Part shown: piece after piece, positions 8,724 through 17,983 of the stretch
Numbering within the stretch: the stretch's first letter is position 1
Layout of the letters: the number at the start of each line of letters is the position of its first letter
Source of the DNA: Psychromonas arctica DSM 14288
Lineage (GTDB): Bacteria; Pseudomonadota; Gammaproteobacteria; Enterobacterales; Psychromonadaceae
Direction of reading: 5' to 3'
DNA: 64,000 bases
NCBI RefSeq assembly: GCF_000482725.1
Contig: NZ_KI519478.1
Location: 161,618 to 225,617 of the forward strand
Program-made: the position numbers and the translations under genes
The notes under the pieces: model-generated
What the model saw: only the letters and a program-made list of their open reading frames with translations
What the model was told of the DNA's origin: nothing
Databases searched by the model: none

Positions 8724-9705
8724 AGATTGTTCCTTATGGTAAATGTGCTACCTATAATAACAAAAAAGCAGTTTCTGGTTCTTTGATTTTACTCGGTTTT
8801 GGGAGTTTTCGAGCGTGAGCTGTTGTGATCGCTGAAGGAAAAAGCGAGCCTCGTAACAGCTTAAATTTTCGCTACCTGAGTCGCTTGGGACATATATGGA
8901 CGCCACGTTTATTGCAAGTTTAATGAAGATTACAGTCTGCTGTCATATATCCGACGTCTCAGTAGGTTATCAATAACCTGCGCCATGATGTAATCCGAGT
9001 CCTGTCTCCTAATCACAAAGTCGACATTTACATGCCAAGCCCCAAAGCAGGTTTTACAGGAACGGTTGACCGTTTTTCATCAAGCATTGCAAACTGTAAT
9101 CACCACCCTAGATCCGCCTCTATTTGCCGCAGTTCAGAAAAACCAAGATTTTCTTCCCTTAAAATGTCTATCTCCAACTATTTAAACCGATTATTGGGAT
9201 CACATTAAAAAATGCCTTAAGCAGGAAAAAATAACAGTAAGAAGCTATAACAAGAAATGTCGATGAGAACGGTATGACGCCACACACAGATTTGACGGTC
9301 AAAGTTGACGCCTTAAATCCCTATAAACCTTGTGGCAGAAGCAAGCTGGACGGATTTGTCATTCGTTGTGTGGTGAATAGATCATTTTTGTAACGGTAAC
9401 TATCACAATATTTTATTATTTTATAAGTCGTTATTGTCTTCAAGCGCCAATCGCTCAATTATTCTTAATGAAGAGAAGACTTCTTATTCATAATTTATCT
9501 CTACTAGATATATTAACTGAAGTCTCAAGTAGTGTCCGGTAATATTAGACCACCTCAACATTTATGTCCCTTTTTAAGGGTTTTAAACGTTTTGTGATCT
9601 GGATAGTATTGATAAAGTCCACACGAACTTATGATTTAGGTACTAGTTCAATGGTATTAGATCAAATTTTTTAAAATGGCAGGTCATTATATGACCTGCC
9701 GATTA
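8724..9705. other. Long non-coding or degenerate stretch
   Basis: Nearly 1 kb without an intact gene. At about 9058-9186 the plus strand carries a 43-codon frame of protein-like composition with no start, flanked by stops in all frames. I suspect a decayed gene or insertion-sequence remnant but cannot identify it. The end nearest gnd (9560-9705) is simple AT-rich downstream sequence. Confidence 0.4.
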
Positions 9706-11208
9706 TTAATGTTCGACCAGGTGCTCACCACTACCAAAGTGCCAATCGTAATGGAAATGTTGCTTTGTATCTTGATCTTTACGAGCGTACGTATGACTGC
9801 CAAAATAATCTCGCATGGCTTGTATCAGGCTCGCGGATGAATCAGCTTCACGGTAGCAATCGTAATATCCCATTGCAGCGCTAATTGCCAGCATTGGCAT
9901 ACCTTGCATAACTGCTTTTGCTAATACTTCTCGCCATGCTAGTTGGCTTTTTGCCAGACGGTCAGTAAACCGTTCTGCCAACATTAAATTAATCAAGTTA
10001 GGCTCAGTTTGATATGCGTTGGCAATGTCATTTAGAAAGTTAGCCCTGATTACGCAACCCGCACGCCAAATTTTAGCGATTGAAACATAATCAAGTATCC
10101 AGTTATTCTCTTTATCCGCCGCGGACATAAGCTCGAAACCTTGTGCATAGCTACAGATTTTTGAACAATAAAGCGCATCTGCCAGTTTATCAATCCATTC
10201 TGCTTTAGCTTCAGTGCGAATAATCGGACCTGTTAACTGCACCGCCCCAATTTGACGGACTTTCTTTTGAGTACTAAGGAAACGAGCAAATACTGATGCT
10301 GCAATGGCGTTCGCAGGAACGCCCAGTTCTAAGGCTTCACGTGCAGTCCAACTGCCTGTTCCTTTTTGACCTGCTTGGTCGAGGATCATATCTACCAAAG
10401 GTTGGCCTGTTTTTGGGTCGATAGTCTGAAGAATGTCAGCGGTGATTCCAATAAGGTAACTTTGCAGTTTTCCTTTGTTCCACTGGCTAAATACAGCACC
10501 GACTTCTGGCGCAGACATCGCTAAAATTTGTCGCATAAATTGCACTATTTCGGCAATCATCTGCATGTCTGCATACTCAATACCGTTATGCACCATTTTT
10601 ACAAAATGACCAGAGCCAATTGGACCAATGTATTCAGCACAAGGTTCACCCTCCGGCAAAGGTTGATCTACTTGTGTCCGCGCAATTTCGTATCCGCTAA
10701 TGGGATCGACTCTTGCCGATATAGCTTGCCACATCGGTTTTAATCTTTGCCATGCGGCTTTGTCACCACTTGGCATTAAAGATGGACCAAACCGTGCGCC
10801 TAATTCTCCTCCGGAAATTGCACAGGTAAAAAAATTAAACTTATCTGTATAACTTTGCCCCCGAGCGATTGAATCCCGCCATTGACTATTGCCAGTATCG
10901 ACAACGACATCGGCTGGCTCTAAACCTGCTGCCATTAAATCCTGACAGATAATATCCACGATAGGACCGGCAGGAACAGAGAGTACGATACGGCGCGGCG
11001 TAGAAAGCTGGTTGATCAACTCAGAAAGATCTTCAACCGTCATTAATTTTGCTGCTCTTAGTGGTTTGTGGCGTTTGATTATATCGTGACGACGTTCCTC
11101 ATTAACGTCAAAAGCGACTACGGAAAATCCACGCTCTGCTAAATTCAGTGCCATATTAGCGCCCATAACGCCTAAGCCGATCACGGCAATATCGATTTTT
11201 GTTTTCAT
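9706..11208 (-). CDS. gnd: 6-phosphogluconate dehydrogenase, decarboxylating
   Basis: Oxidises and decarboxylates 6-phosphogluconate to ribulose 5-phosphate with NADP in the cytosolic pentose phosphate pathway. The 500-residue product has the Rossmann motif G-L-G-V-M-G-A-N-M near the N-terminus. The catalytic region has S-G-G-E-L-G-A-R-F-G-P-S-L-M-P-S-G, and G-S-G-H-F-V-K-M-V-H-N-G-I-E-Y holds the active-site Lys, His and Asn. The start is ATG 11208 after AGGAGG; the longer frame to 11250 lacks a ribosome site. It lies downstream of gntT on the same strand, as part of the gluconate cluster. This gives the cluster both fates for 6-phosphogluconate: the pentose phosphate and Entner-Doudoroff routes. 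Confidence 0.95.
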   Translation of the reverse strand: MKTKIDIAVIGLGVMGANMALNLAERGFSVVAFDVNEERRHDIIKRHKPLRAAKLMTVEDLSELINQLSTPRRIVLSVPAGPIVDIICQDLMAAGLEPADVVVDTGNSQWRDSIARGQSYTDKFNFFTCAISGGELGARFGPSLMPSGDKAAWQRLKPMWQAISARVDPISGYEIARTQVDQPLPEGEPCAEYIGPIGSGHFVKMVHNGIEYADMQMIAEIVQFMRQILAMSAPEVGAVFSQWNKGKLQSYLIGITADILQTIDPKTGQPLVDMILDQAGQKGTGSWTAREALELGVPANAIAASVFARFLSTQKKVRQIGAVQLTGPIIRTEAKAEWIDKLADALYCSKICSYAQGFELMSAADKENNWILDYVSIAKIWRAGCVIRANFLNDIANAYQTEPNLINLMLAERFTDRLAKSQLAWREVLAKAVMQGMPMLAISAAMGYYDCYREADSSASLIQAMRDYFGSHTYARKDQDTKQHFHYDWHFGSGEHLVEH

Positions 11209-11352
11209 TCTGACCTCCGTATTTAGGTAAATTAATTGAAGTTTGTTCACTGTTTAAATCATTTGTTTTTCTTGTATTACTTGTAGATTAAAGCCCAATA
11301 ATTAATGTAATTATTGGGCTTGGCTTCAGCAATCGCGGCGTAACGCTATTTA

Positions 11353-12699
11353 TCAATTAATAAAAAGTGAAACTAATACTGCAACAATACCTCCGGTCGT
11401 TCCAATGATCGTTTCCATTACCGTCCAGGTTTGTAGTGTTTGCTTTTCCGTCAGTCCAAGATAGCGGTTAGCTAACCAAAAACCAGAATCATTCACATGT
11501 GAAAGGACAATCGAACCGCCACCAATAGCAATAGTAATAGCTGCTAGTTGCATGCCATTAAGTCCAAGTGGTTCAAGCATCGGAATAATTAATCCACATG
11601 CAGTTAACATAGCAACTGTTGCAGAACCTTGAATGACGCGCACTGCTGCAGCAAGAATAAATGCTAGTACAACTATCGGTAATCCGGAGCCTGCTAACAT
11701 ATTACCTAATGCAGCACCTACGCCTGAATCTACTAATACTTGTTTAAAAACACCACCTGCACCAGTAACTAAAATGATGATCCCAGCAGGCTCGAGTGCA
11801 CTGCTGCAAATTGCCATAATACGATTATTAGATATTCCGCGTTTAGTGCCAAGTAGATAGAAAGCGGCTAAACATGCAACCATAATTGCGGTAAAAGGGT
11901 GGCCTATAAATTCTAGCCATCCATGTGCTGTTGAAGCTGGATCAACAAAACGAGCAGCAATCGTTTTAAGTCCGATCATCAGTAATGGCAGACCGATTAA
12001 CCCAATAGCTAAACCAAATGTCGGAGTCCCTTCACCTTCCCGCACACTCACTCCTATTTTTTCATGTTCAGGCAGTTCAACATGCACATGTTTTGAAATC
12101 ATTGAACCAAAAATAGGACCACCGATAATCATAGCAGGGATAGAAGCCAGAAGACCAAACAAGATCATATAACCAAAATCAGCATTCAGTTGTGAGGCAA
12201 CAAGAATAGGCCCGGGCGCTGGAATTAAAAACGCCTGGCATGTGGCAATACCTGCTAACAGTGCAATACCTATTTTAACAACACTACCACCGCCTTGGCG
12301 AACAACTGCAAACGCTAGACCAATAAGCAATACTACGGCGACATCGAAAAACAGAGGTAAGGCACAAATAAAACCGGTAAAGGTCAACGCCCAGTTGGCA
12401 TTTTTAGTGCCAAACTTATGCAATAGCGTATGTGCAACACGATCCAGTGCTCCGGTAGCTTCCATTACCTTACCAAACATAGCACCTAGCGCGACCACAA
12501 CAGCCACAAATCCAAGCGTTCCTCCCATCCCTTTTTGGATGGTCACAGCTATATCTTCAGGGCTCATGCCTGAAAACAAACCTGCAATCATAGAGACTAG
12601 TATTAGTGAGGCAACGGCATGCAAACGCACTTTCATCACCAAAAATAACAACAGGATAATAGATCCTGCTGCGGTCATTATTAACGATATATCTGACAT
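11353..12699 (-). CDS. gntT: Gluconate:proton symporter (GntP family)
   Basis: A 448-residue integral inner-membrane permease of the GntP family importing gluconate. Many hydrophobic segments alternate across the whole length, and family stretches such as F-L-I-P-A-P-G-P and H-V-N-D-S-G-F-W-L are present. ATG 12699 follows AAGGAAAC; the 12-residue upstream extension is not supported. It is divergent from gntK-edd-eda across a region with two large GntR-type palindromes, so transport and catabolism are probably co-induced by gluconate. Which GntP paralogue it is (gntT, gntU, gntP) cannot be decided from sequence alone. Confidence 0.9.
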   Translation of the reverse strand: MSDISLIMTAAGSIILLLFLVMKVRLHAVASLILVSMIAGLFSGMSPEDIAVTIQKGMGGTLGFVAVVVALGAMFGKVMEATGALDRVAHTLLHKFGTKNANWALTFTGFICALPLFFDVAVVLLIGLAFAVVRQGGGSVVKIGIALLAGIATCQAFLIPAPGPILVASQLNADFGYMILFGLLASIPAMIIGGPIFGSMISKHVHVELPEHEKIGVSVREGEGTPTFGLAIGLIGLPLLMIGLKTIAARFVDPASTAHGWLEFIGHPFTAIMVACLAAFYLLGTKRGISNNRIMAICSSALEPAGIIILVTGAGGVFKQVLVDSGVGAALGNMLAGSGLPIVVLAFILAAAVRVIQGSATVAMLTACGLIIPMLEPLGLNGMQLAAITIAIGGGSIVLSHVNDSGFWLANRYLGLTEKQTLQTWTVMETIIGTTGGIVAVLVSLFIN

Positions 12700-12780
12700 G
12701 ATGTTTCCTTTATTAGTTGGTGTGTGATATTTCACACTTGTGATTATTTAATTATATTATTGTTAACGAGGATCTAACTC

Positions 12781-12820
12781 GAGCAAAGTTACGGGTAACA
12801 TATTACCCGTAACTTTGCTC
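12781..12820 (+). promoter_or_regulatory. GntR-type operator 1
   Basis: A 40-bp palindrome with 18-bp perfect arms around CATA, containing GTTACGGGTAACAT-type half sites like known GntR operators. It lies 81 bp upstream of the gntT start and about 190 bp upstream of gntK. It is separate from operator 2 by about 135 bp centre to centre. Confidence 0.8.
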
Positions 12821-12920
12821 AAAAAAAACCTTGTGTTGAATAAATGCTCTCTACTTCACATTTTTTGTCATGTGTTAATTTTTTCTTATTATTATCTATT
12901 CGTAGTATTCACAAGGGGCA

Positions 12921-12950
12921 GAGTTACGGGTAACATGTTACCCGTAACTC
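12921..12950 (+). promoter_or_regulatory. GntR-type operator 2
   Basis: A 30-bp palindrome with 14-bp perfect arms sharing the core GTTACGGGTAAC with operator 1. It lies 58 bp upstream of the gntK start. With operator 1 it could hold the two divergent promoters in a repression loop (inference). Confidence 0.8.
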
Positions 12951-13007
12951 TTGGCTGTCCCCAAATACACTTAAGAGTATTGTTTAATAATTAGACAGAG
13001 GTAAAAA

Positions 13008-13523
13008 ATGGATAAACAGCAAAAATCTAAATGCTTTATTATCATGGGCGTCAGCAGTACCGGCAAATCTTCGGTTGGTGCCGCTTTCGCTAAAGCAATT
13101 CAAGCAAAATTTATTGATGGTGATGATCTGCACCCGAAAGCCAACGTTATTAAAATGACATCTGGGCAGCCACTCAATGATGAGGATCGCAGCCCCTGGT
13201 TAGAACGGATTCGCGACGCAGCTTTCAGCCTTGAGAAAAAAAATGAAAATGGCGTGATCGTTTGTTCGGCGCTCAAGAAAAAGTACCGGGATATGATTTG
13301 TGATGGCAATGATAATGTAACCTTTATCTTTTTGAATGGTGAATTTGATCTGGTTCTGGAGCGTATGAAAAATCGCCAAGGGCATTTCATGCCTACCGAG
13401 CTCCTGCAAAGCCAGTTTAATACCTTAGAGGTTCCGGGTGAAGATGAAAGTAACGTCATTAGTGTAGATATTGAAGGCAGCTTTGATGAAGTGGTCTCAC
13501 GTTGTATAGCTGTTGCTCAATAA
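13008..13523 (+). CDS. gntK: Gluconokinase
   Basis: Phosphorylates gluconate to 6-phosphogluconate with ATP in the cytosol, the entry step for the pathway encoded around it. The 171-residue P-loop kinase has Walker A G-V-S-S-T-G-K-S near residue 14, the substrate region D-G-D-D-L-H-P and N-V-I-K-M-T-S-G-Q-P-L, and C-S-A-L-K-K-K-Y-R-D, all typical of GntK. A GAGGT ribosome site precedes ATG 13008. It is the first gene of gntK-edd-eda, with only 17 bp to edd. Confidence 0.95.
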   Translation: MDKQQKSKCFIIMGVSSTGKSSVGAAFAKAIQAKFIDGDDLHPKANVIKMTSGQPLNDEDRSPWLERIRDAAFSLEKKNENGVIVCSALKKKYRDMICDGNDNVTFIFLNGEFDLVLERMKNRQGHFMPTELLQSQFNTLEVPGEDESNVISVDIEGSFDEVVSRCIAVAQ

Positions 13524-13540
13524 AAAGGGATATAAAACAT

Positions 13541-15337
13541 ATGAATAATATTATTGAACAAGTTACTAAAAACATTGCTATGCGTAGTAGTAAACTACGT
13601 AATGAGTATTTATCTCGCATCAGAAAACAAGCTGCATTAGGTAAAGAAAGAGCGACGCTTGCTTGTGGTAATTTAGCCCATACAGTTGCTTCATGCAGCG
13701 CAGGGCAAAAATCAACTATTCTCGATTTTACCCGCGCAAATGTTGCTATCGTCAGCGCTTATAATGATATGTTAAGTGCGCATCAGCCTTATCAAACCTA
13801 CCCGGATAAAATTAAACTGGCACTTAAAAATGCGGGTCACAGTGCCCAAGTTGCAGGTGGTGTTCCGGCGATGTGTGATGGTGTAACGCAGGGACAAACG
13901 GGGATGGATTTGTCACTTTTTTCACGGGATTTAATTGCGCAAGCCACTGCTATCGCTCTGAGTCATAATACATTTGATGCGACATTATTACTCGGGGTTT
14001 GCGACAAAATAGCACCTGGACAGATAATGGGCGCTCTCGCTTTTGGCCACCTTCCTAGTGCTTTTGTTCCCTCCGGTCCGATGGCAACGGGTATCACCAA
14101 TGAAGAAAAGGTAAAAATCCGTCAGCAATATGTTGCCGGCGAAGTGGACAAAAATGCGCTGCAGACTATGGAGAATAACGCCTACCACTCCCCTGGCACA
14201 TGTACTTTCTATGGTACGGCAAATACCAACCAGCTTGTTTTTGAGGCGATGGGGTTAATGTTACCCGGCTCGGCATTTTTACCGCCGGATTCACAATTAC
14301 GCCATGCATTAACTGATGTTATTGCCAAACACATGGTAACCATAACTCATGGTTGTGGTGATTATCGTCCTATTGCCGAGGTTATAGATGAAAAATCTGT
14401 GGTAAATGGATTGGTGGCATTATTAGCTTCAGGGGGCAGCACTAATCATACTATTCATATGATTGCGATTGCGCGATCTGCCGGATTAGTTGTCACCTGG
14501 GATGATTTTGACCAACTTGCCAAAGTAGTGCCCTCTTTAACCTTAATGTATCCCAACGGGCCGGCTGATGTTAATGCCTTCCAGGCCGCAGGTGGTGTTC
14601 CGACCTTGATGAAAATGTTGGCCGCTCGTGGCCTGCTTAATATGGATGCGCAACCTGTTTTTGGCACTATGCAATATTATTTAAAACAGCCTGTTTTGGT
14701 TGACGGTAAGGTTGAATTTGTGCCCGCGAGTGATTCACTGGATGAAAATGTGATTGCAGCGCCGGGACAGGAATTCAGTAAACAAGGCGGCTTAAAATTA
14801 CTTGATGGTAATCTTGGGCGCGGGGTGATAAAAATCAGTGCAGTAGCGGAAGAAAATCGTTTTATTGAAGCACCGGCAATGGTTTTTGAATCTCAGCATG
14901 ACGTAGAAACAGCTTATAAGGCCGGGCAATTAAACCGTGATGTGGTTGTTGTCGTGCGTCATAACGGCCCATCAGCCAATGGTATGCCTGAGTTACATAA
15001 ATTGATGCCTATTTTAGGTAATGTGATGAAAGCCGGATTTAAAACTGCGTTAGTGACCGATGGACGATTATCGGGGGCATCGGGTAAGGTTCCTGCTGCT
15101 ATCCATATCACGCCGGAAGCATTACATGGCGGTCCATTAAGTAAAATTCAGGACGGCGATATTATCTGTTTAGATGCCAATAATGGCAGTATTTCTGTTA
15201 GAGCAGAACTCAGTGAACGGGCTGAATTTCATCCCAATTTAGATCACGAACATGTGGGTGCGGGCAGAGAGCTCTTCTCGTTATTTCGTCAGGCAGTATC
15301 AAGCGCAGAAACAGGCGCAACTATTTTCAATCAATAA
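13541..15337 (+). CDS. edd: Phosphogluconate dehydratase
   Basis: Dehydrates 6-phosphogluconate to 2-keto-3-deoxy-6-phosphogluconate, the first committed Entner-Doudoroff step. The 598-residue product matches the usual length of about 600. IlvD/Edd family motifs with iron-sulfur cluster cysteines are visible: A-G-G-V-P-A-M-C-D-G-V-T-Q-G, G-V-C-D-K-I-A-P-G and S-P-G-T-C-T-F-Y-G-T-A-N. Start ATG 13541 follows AAAGGGA; a longer frame from 13502 would overlap gntK and lacks a ribosome site. It sits 17 bp after gntK and 9 bp before eda. Confidence 0.95.
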   Translation: MNNIIEQVTKNIAMRSSKLRNEYLSRIRKQAALGKERATLACGNLAHTVASCSAGQKSTILDFTRANVAIVSAYNDMLSAHQPYQTYPDKIKLALKNAGHSAQVAGGVPAMCDGVTQGQTGMDLSLFSRDLIAQATAIALSHNTFDATLLLGVCDKIAPGQIMGALAFGHLPSAFVPSGPMATGITNEEKVKIRQQYVAGEVDKNALQTMENNAYHSPGTCTFYGTANTNQLVFEAMGLMLPGSAFLPPDSQLRHALTDVIAKHMVTITHGCGDYRPIAEVIDEKSVVNGLVALLASGGSTNHTIHMIAIARSAGLVVTWDDFDQLAKVVPSLTLMYPNGPADVNAFQAAGGVPTLMKMLAARGLLNMDAQPVFGTMQYYLKQPVLVDGKVEFVPASDSLDENVIAAPGQEFSKQGGLKLLDGNLGRGVIKISAVAEENRFIEAPAMVFESQHDVETAYKAGQLNRDVVVVVRHNGPSANGMPELHKLMPILGNVMKAGFKTALVTDGRLSGASGKVPAAIHITPEALHGGPLSKIQDGDIICLDANNGSISVRAELSERAEFHPNLDHEHVGAGRELFSLFRQAVSSAETGATIFNQ

Positions 15338-15346
15338 GGATGTAAC

Positions 15347-15988
15347 ATGAATTGGACTATTTCCCCCGAACAGGTTTTTGCCTGTTCACCCGTTGTGCCA
15401 GTGATGGTCATCAATAATGTAGCTGATGCCGTGCCAATGGCAAAAGCGCTTGCGGCAGGTGGCATTAGTGTTTTTGAGGTAACCTTAAGAACAGAAGCTG
15501 CTGTAGAAGCTATTCGCGCCATCGCGACAGCCATGCCCGAGGCAATGATCGGGGCTGGAACTGTGATAAATACCCAACAATATGATGCGGCTGTGGCTGC
15601 CGGCGCTAAATTTGTTATCTCTCCAGGATACAGTATCTCGTTGTTGGAATATGCTAAAACTGGAATAGCACCTTTAATTCCAGGGGTATCAACACCTTCG
15701 GAAATAATTACTGCCTTAGAGTTAGGCTATGACCATTTGAAGTTCTTTCCGGCAGAAGCAAATGGCGGAGCCGCGGCGCTAAAAGCCATTGCCGCGCCGT
15801 TACCTCAGGTGCGTTTTTGTCCAACGGGGGGGATTAACCCCGGCAATGTTGCCGATTATATGGCGCTGAATTGTGTTGCAACCGTAGGTGGATCATGGAT
15901 GATTCCAAATGATGCTATTGAAAGTGGTGACTGGGCAAAGGTCACTGAGCTGTCTAAGCAAGCCGTATCCCTGATTGCCAGTCTATAA
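15347..15988 (+). CDS. eda: KDPG/KHG aldolase
   Basis: Cleaves 2-keto-3-deoxy-6-phosphogluconate to pyruvate and glyceraldehyde 3-phosphate, completing the Entner-Doudoroff route. The 213-residue class I aldolase has the catalytic Glu in F-E-V-T-L-R-T, G-A-G-T-V at the phosphate site, and the Schiff-base Lys in D-H-L-K-F-F-P-A-E. It is the last gene of gntK-edd-eda, converging with gntR. Confidence 0.95.
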   Translation: MNWTISPEQVFACSPVVPVMVINNVADAVPMAKALAAGGISVFEVTLRTEAAVEAIRAIATAMPEAMIGAGTVINTQQYDAAVAAGAKFVISPGYSISLLEYAKTGIAPLIPGVSTPSEIITALELGYDHLKFFPAEANGGAAALKAIAAPLPQVRFCPTGGINPGNVADYMALNCVATVGGSWMIPNDAIESGDWAKVTELSKQAVSLIASL

Positions 15989-16054
15989 AGCCTAAAATTT
16001 AAAAAAATATCACAGTAATAGGCAGCCTGGACAAGCTGCCTGTTATAACAGCCT

Positions 16055-17053
16055 CTAAATACTCTCTCCATGGCGAATTTCAAAACCAAGATCAATGACT
16101 TTCTCCGTAATTTTCTGACCATTTAAACGGGCAATGAGCTGCTGTGCTGTAATTTGGCCTATTTTTTCGCGCGGAGTGACCACCGTTGCTAAGCTAGGTA
16201 CCATACATTGACCAATATCATGGCCATGAAAACCGGCAATGGCAATTTCTTCGGGAATCTTCAAACCGAGGCGCTGTGCTTCAAAAATGGCACCAATGGC
16301 TAAGTCATCATTTGTACAAAATAAACCATCTGTTTGCGGATGTTCTGCGATTGTTCGTTTTAATAATTCGGCACCTAGCGAAAACGAAGAGGCTGCTTCG
16401 GTCAGCATGCTTTTACTGGTAAAACCATGCTCCTCCATTGCTTTTGCGTAACCTTTTTCTTTTAGTTGAGTTCGCACATCCATACGCGCTCCTAAATAAA
16501 CAATATTGCGATATCCTTTTTCTATCATGCTTGACACCATACGATAAGCCGCATCGATATTATCAAAGCCGACGGCCTGTTCAATGCACGGAGAGATCAC
16601 ATCCATCATTTCAATAACCGGAATACCGGCAGTTTCGATCATTTTTAAAGTTCTGGCGGTATGATGACTTTCTGAAAGAATTAACCCGTCGATATGATAA
16701 GACAACAGGAAACTAATACGTTCCTCTTCAATGTCAGCGCTATAGCCATAATGCGCTAGCATGGTTTGGTATCCGGCAGCTTCTGTGACATTTTCAATAC
16801 CACGTATAACTTCTGAGAATACCTGGTTGGTTAACGAGGGTACAAGAATACCTATTGCATGGCTTTTGGCGTTGGATAGCAAATCCGGCGCTCGGTTTGG
16901 AATGTAACCTAACTCTTCTAAGGCCGTGGCAATTTTTTTTTGTATGGCAGAAGAAACTTGATCAGGGTCTCGAAGATAACGACTGATGGTCATCTTTGTC
17001 ACCCCGACGATATTGGCGACATCTTGTAGAGTGGGTCTTTTTTTCTTAGTCAT
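16055..17053 (-). CDS. gntR: LacI-family gluconate repressor
   Basis: A 332-residue regulator. The N-terminal LacI helix-turn-helix covers residues 7-30 (T-L-Q-D-V-A-N-I-V-G-V-T-K-M-T-I-S-R-Y-L) with a hinge near residue 55. A periplasmic-binding-protein-like ligand domain makes up the rest. The setting within gnd-gntT-gntK-edd-eda and three matching palindromes identify it as GntR, the gluconate-responsive repressor. A palindrome 17 bp upstream of its start suggests autoregulation. It converges with eda. Confidence 0.9.
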   Translation of the reverse strand: MTKKKRPTLQDVANIVGVTKMTISRYLRDPDQVSSAIQKKIATALEELGYIPNRAPDLLSNAKSHAIGILVPSLTNQVFSEVIRGIENVTEAAGYQTMLAHYGYSADIEEERISFLLSYHIDGLILSESHHTARTLKMIETAGIPVIEMMDVISPCIEQAVGFDNIDAAYRMVSSMIEKGYRNIVYLGARMDVRTQLKEKGYAKAMEEHGFTSKSMLTEAASSFSLGAELLKRTIAEHPQTDGLFCTNDDLAIGAIFEAQRLGLKIPEEIAIAGFHGHDIGQCMVPSLATVVTPREKIGQITAQQLIARLNGQKITEKVIDLGFEIRHGESI

Positions 17054-17069
17054 AATTATTACTCATTCA

Positions 17070-17085
17070 ATGTTACTTGTAACAT
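17070..17085 (-). promoter_or_regulatory. GntR autoregulatory operator
   Basis: The palindrome ATGTTACTTGTAACAT lies just upstream of the gntR start. It shares the ATGTTAC/GTAACAT half sites with the two operators between gntT and gntK, and is the likely autorepression site. Confidence 0.75.
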
Positions 17086-17124
17086 AACAAGAATATATAC
17101 TATATGCTTCAATAGTTACAATAA

Positions 17125-17237
17125 CATTTATTAACTGATGTTACGCAGTCACTATTAGACATCAATCACTTACAATAAAATTTTGTTATGTAACCCATTG
17201 ATTTCTTAATTCACTGCGTAACATCAGTTATTAAATG
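17125..17237. repeat. MITE-like 113-bp inverted-repeat unit
   Basis: Two 25-bp arms (17125-17149 and 17213-17237) are inverted copies with a single mismatch, separated by 63 bp of unrelated AT-rich DNA. The arms share TAACTGATGTTACGCAGT. The size and layout are those of a miniature inverted-repeat transposable element. The arms contain an ATGTTACG string like a GntR half site, so a regulatory role cannot be excluded. Confidence 0.6.
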
Positions 17238-17847
17238 AAACCAAGCTAAGTAAGTGAACTATACCCAAGATAAAAAGGAATAATCATTCTCATTATGATG
17301 CGTTTTGTTCCCGCATCCGGGCGCAACTCTGAATTTGCATCTTGAAGTAGTTTGAGGGTTGAACGATTTCTTCGGAAATAAAGCAAAATAGATGATATGA
17401 AAATCCCTGATATGGTATACAAAGACATCGCAACGTCCTACCCAGAAATACATTTCGTTTAACTTGATACCTTCTTTACCTTTGTTTCATCAGTTATGTG
17501 TGAGCAACAATGTTCAATAAAATCGCGTCTTGCCTTTTGCCTCTAACACAATTGGGGCGATAGCGACCTAACATTATACCGAAAGGATGAAGGTGCCTTT
17601 ACGCTCGCTATTGGGAGAAAGCGAGCGTAAATGCTATCGCTTCAACAGGTAAATATCACAAAAGAGCTGAGGCGTTTTGTGCCCCAAAGCGAGATAGATA
17701 AGCAACTTATTTAATGTCAGCTTAGAGCTTACAGGAGACAATGACCTCATTTCTATATCTCATACTCCCATCGACTGGTATCAATAGCGGAGATTAATAA
17801 CAATTACTTGCTTATGTATGTTTTCAATACGAAAATATTGATCTTAT
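17238..17847. other. Intergenic region, no gene recognised
   Basis: About 600 bp with only short open frames lacking ribosome sites. It contains hairpin-forming patches with GCGATAGC/GCTATCGC strings (about 17559-17641) and a GCGAGCGTAAA patch resembling sequence near 8030. It looks like decayed accessory DNA. Confidence 0.45.
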
Positions 17848-17977
17848 TTTTAGTGGCAAACCTTATGTCATTTCGTGGTCATAATAGATGTTATTTGGTG
17901 GCAGTGTTGGAGTATCTTTATTGGTAATTCTGATGTAATTGAGTGGCACAACTAATGTAATTGTCCACTTGGCGACA
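17848..17977 (-). repeat. Periodic transposon end (right set) with terminus
   Basis: GTGGCA-like cores recur at 17853, 17875, 17898, (weak at about 17920), 17943 and 17963, a 20-23 bp period. Read inward from the right, the sequence starts TGTCGCCAAGTGGACAATTA, a TGT-type transposon terminus with its last base at 17977. The copies are related to 21-88 in inverted orientation. Arrays of transposase sites at about 20-bp spacing are typical of TnsB/TniA-type transposons (family knowledge). No matching transposase gene lies in between. Confidence 0.6.
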
Positions 17978-17983
17978 AGTTTG

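Noticed and set aside
12721-12737. CRP-like palindrome upstream of gntT
   Set aside because: TGTGA and TCACA are separated by 4 bases, not the 6 of a CRP site.
17246-17453. 60-64 codon minus-strand frames between gntR and the CBASS operon
   Set aside because: Two overlapping frames of similar length, no ribosome site and no recognisable domain.
17907-17926. TGTTGG string as possible left end of the Tn7-like element
   Set aside because: It matches the right terminus for only six bases, lacks the ATAAA duplication in front and the 17-bp TnsB-like repeats behind, and lies inside another repeat array.
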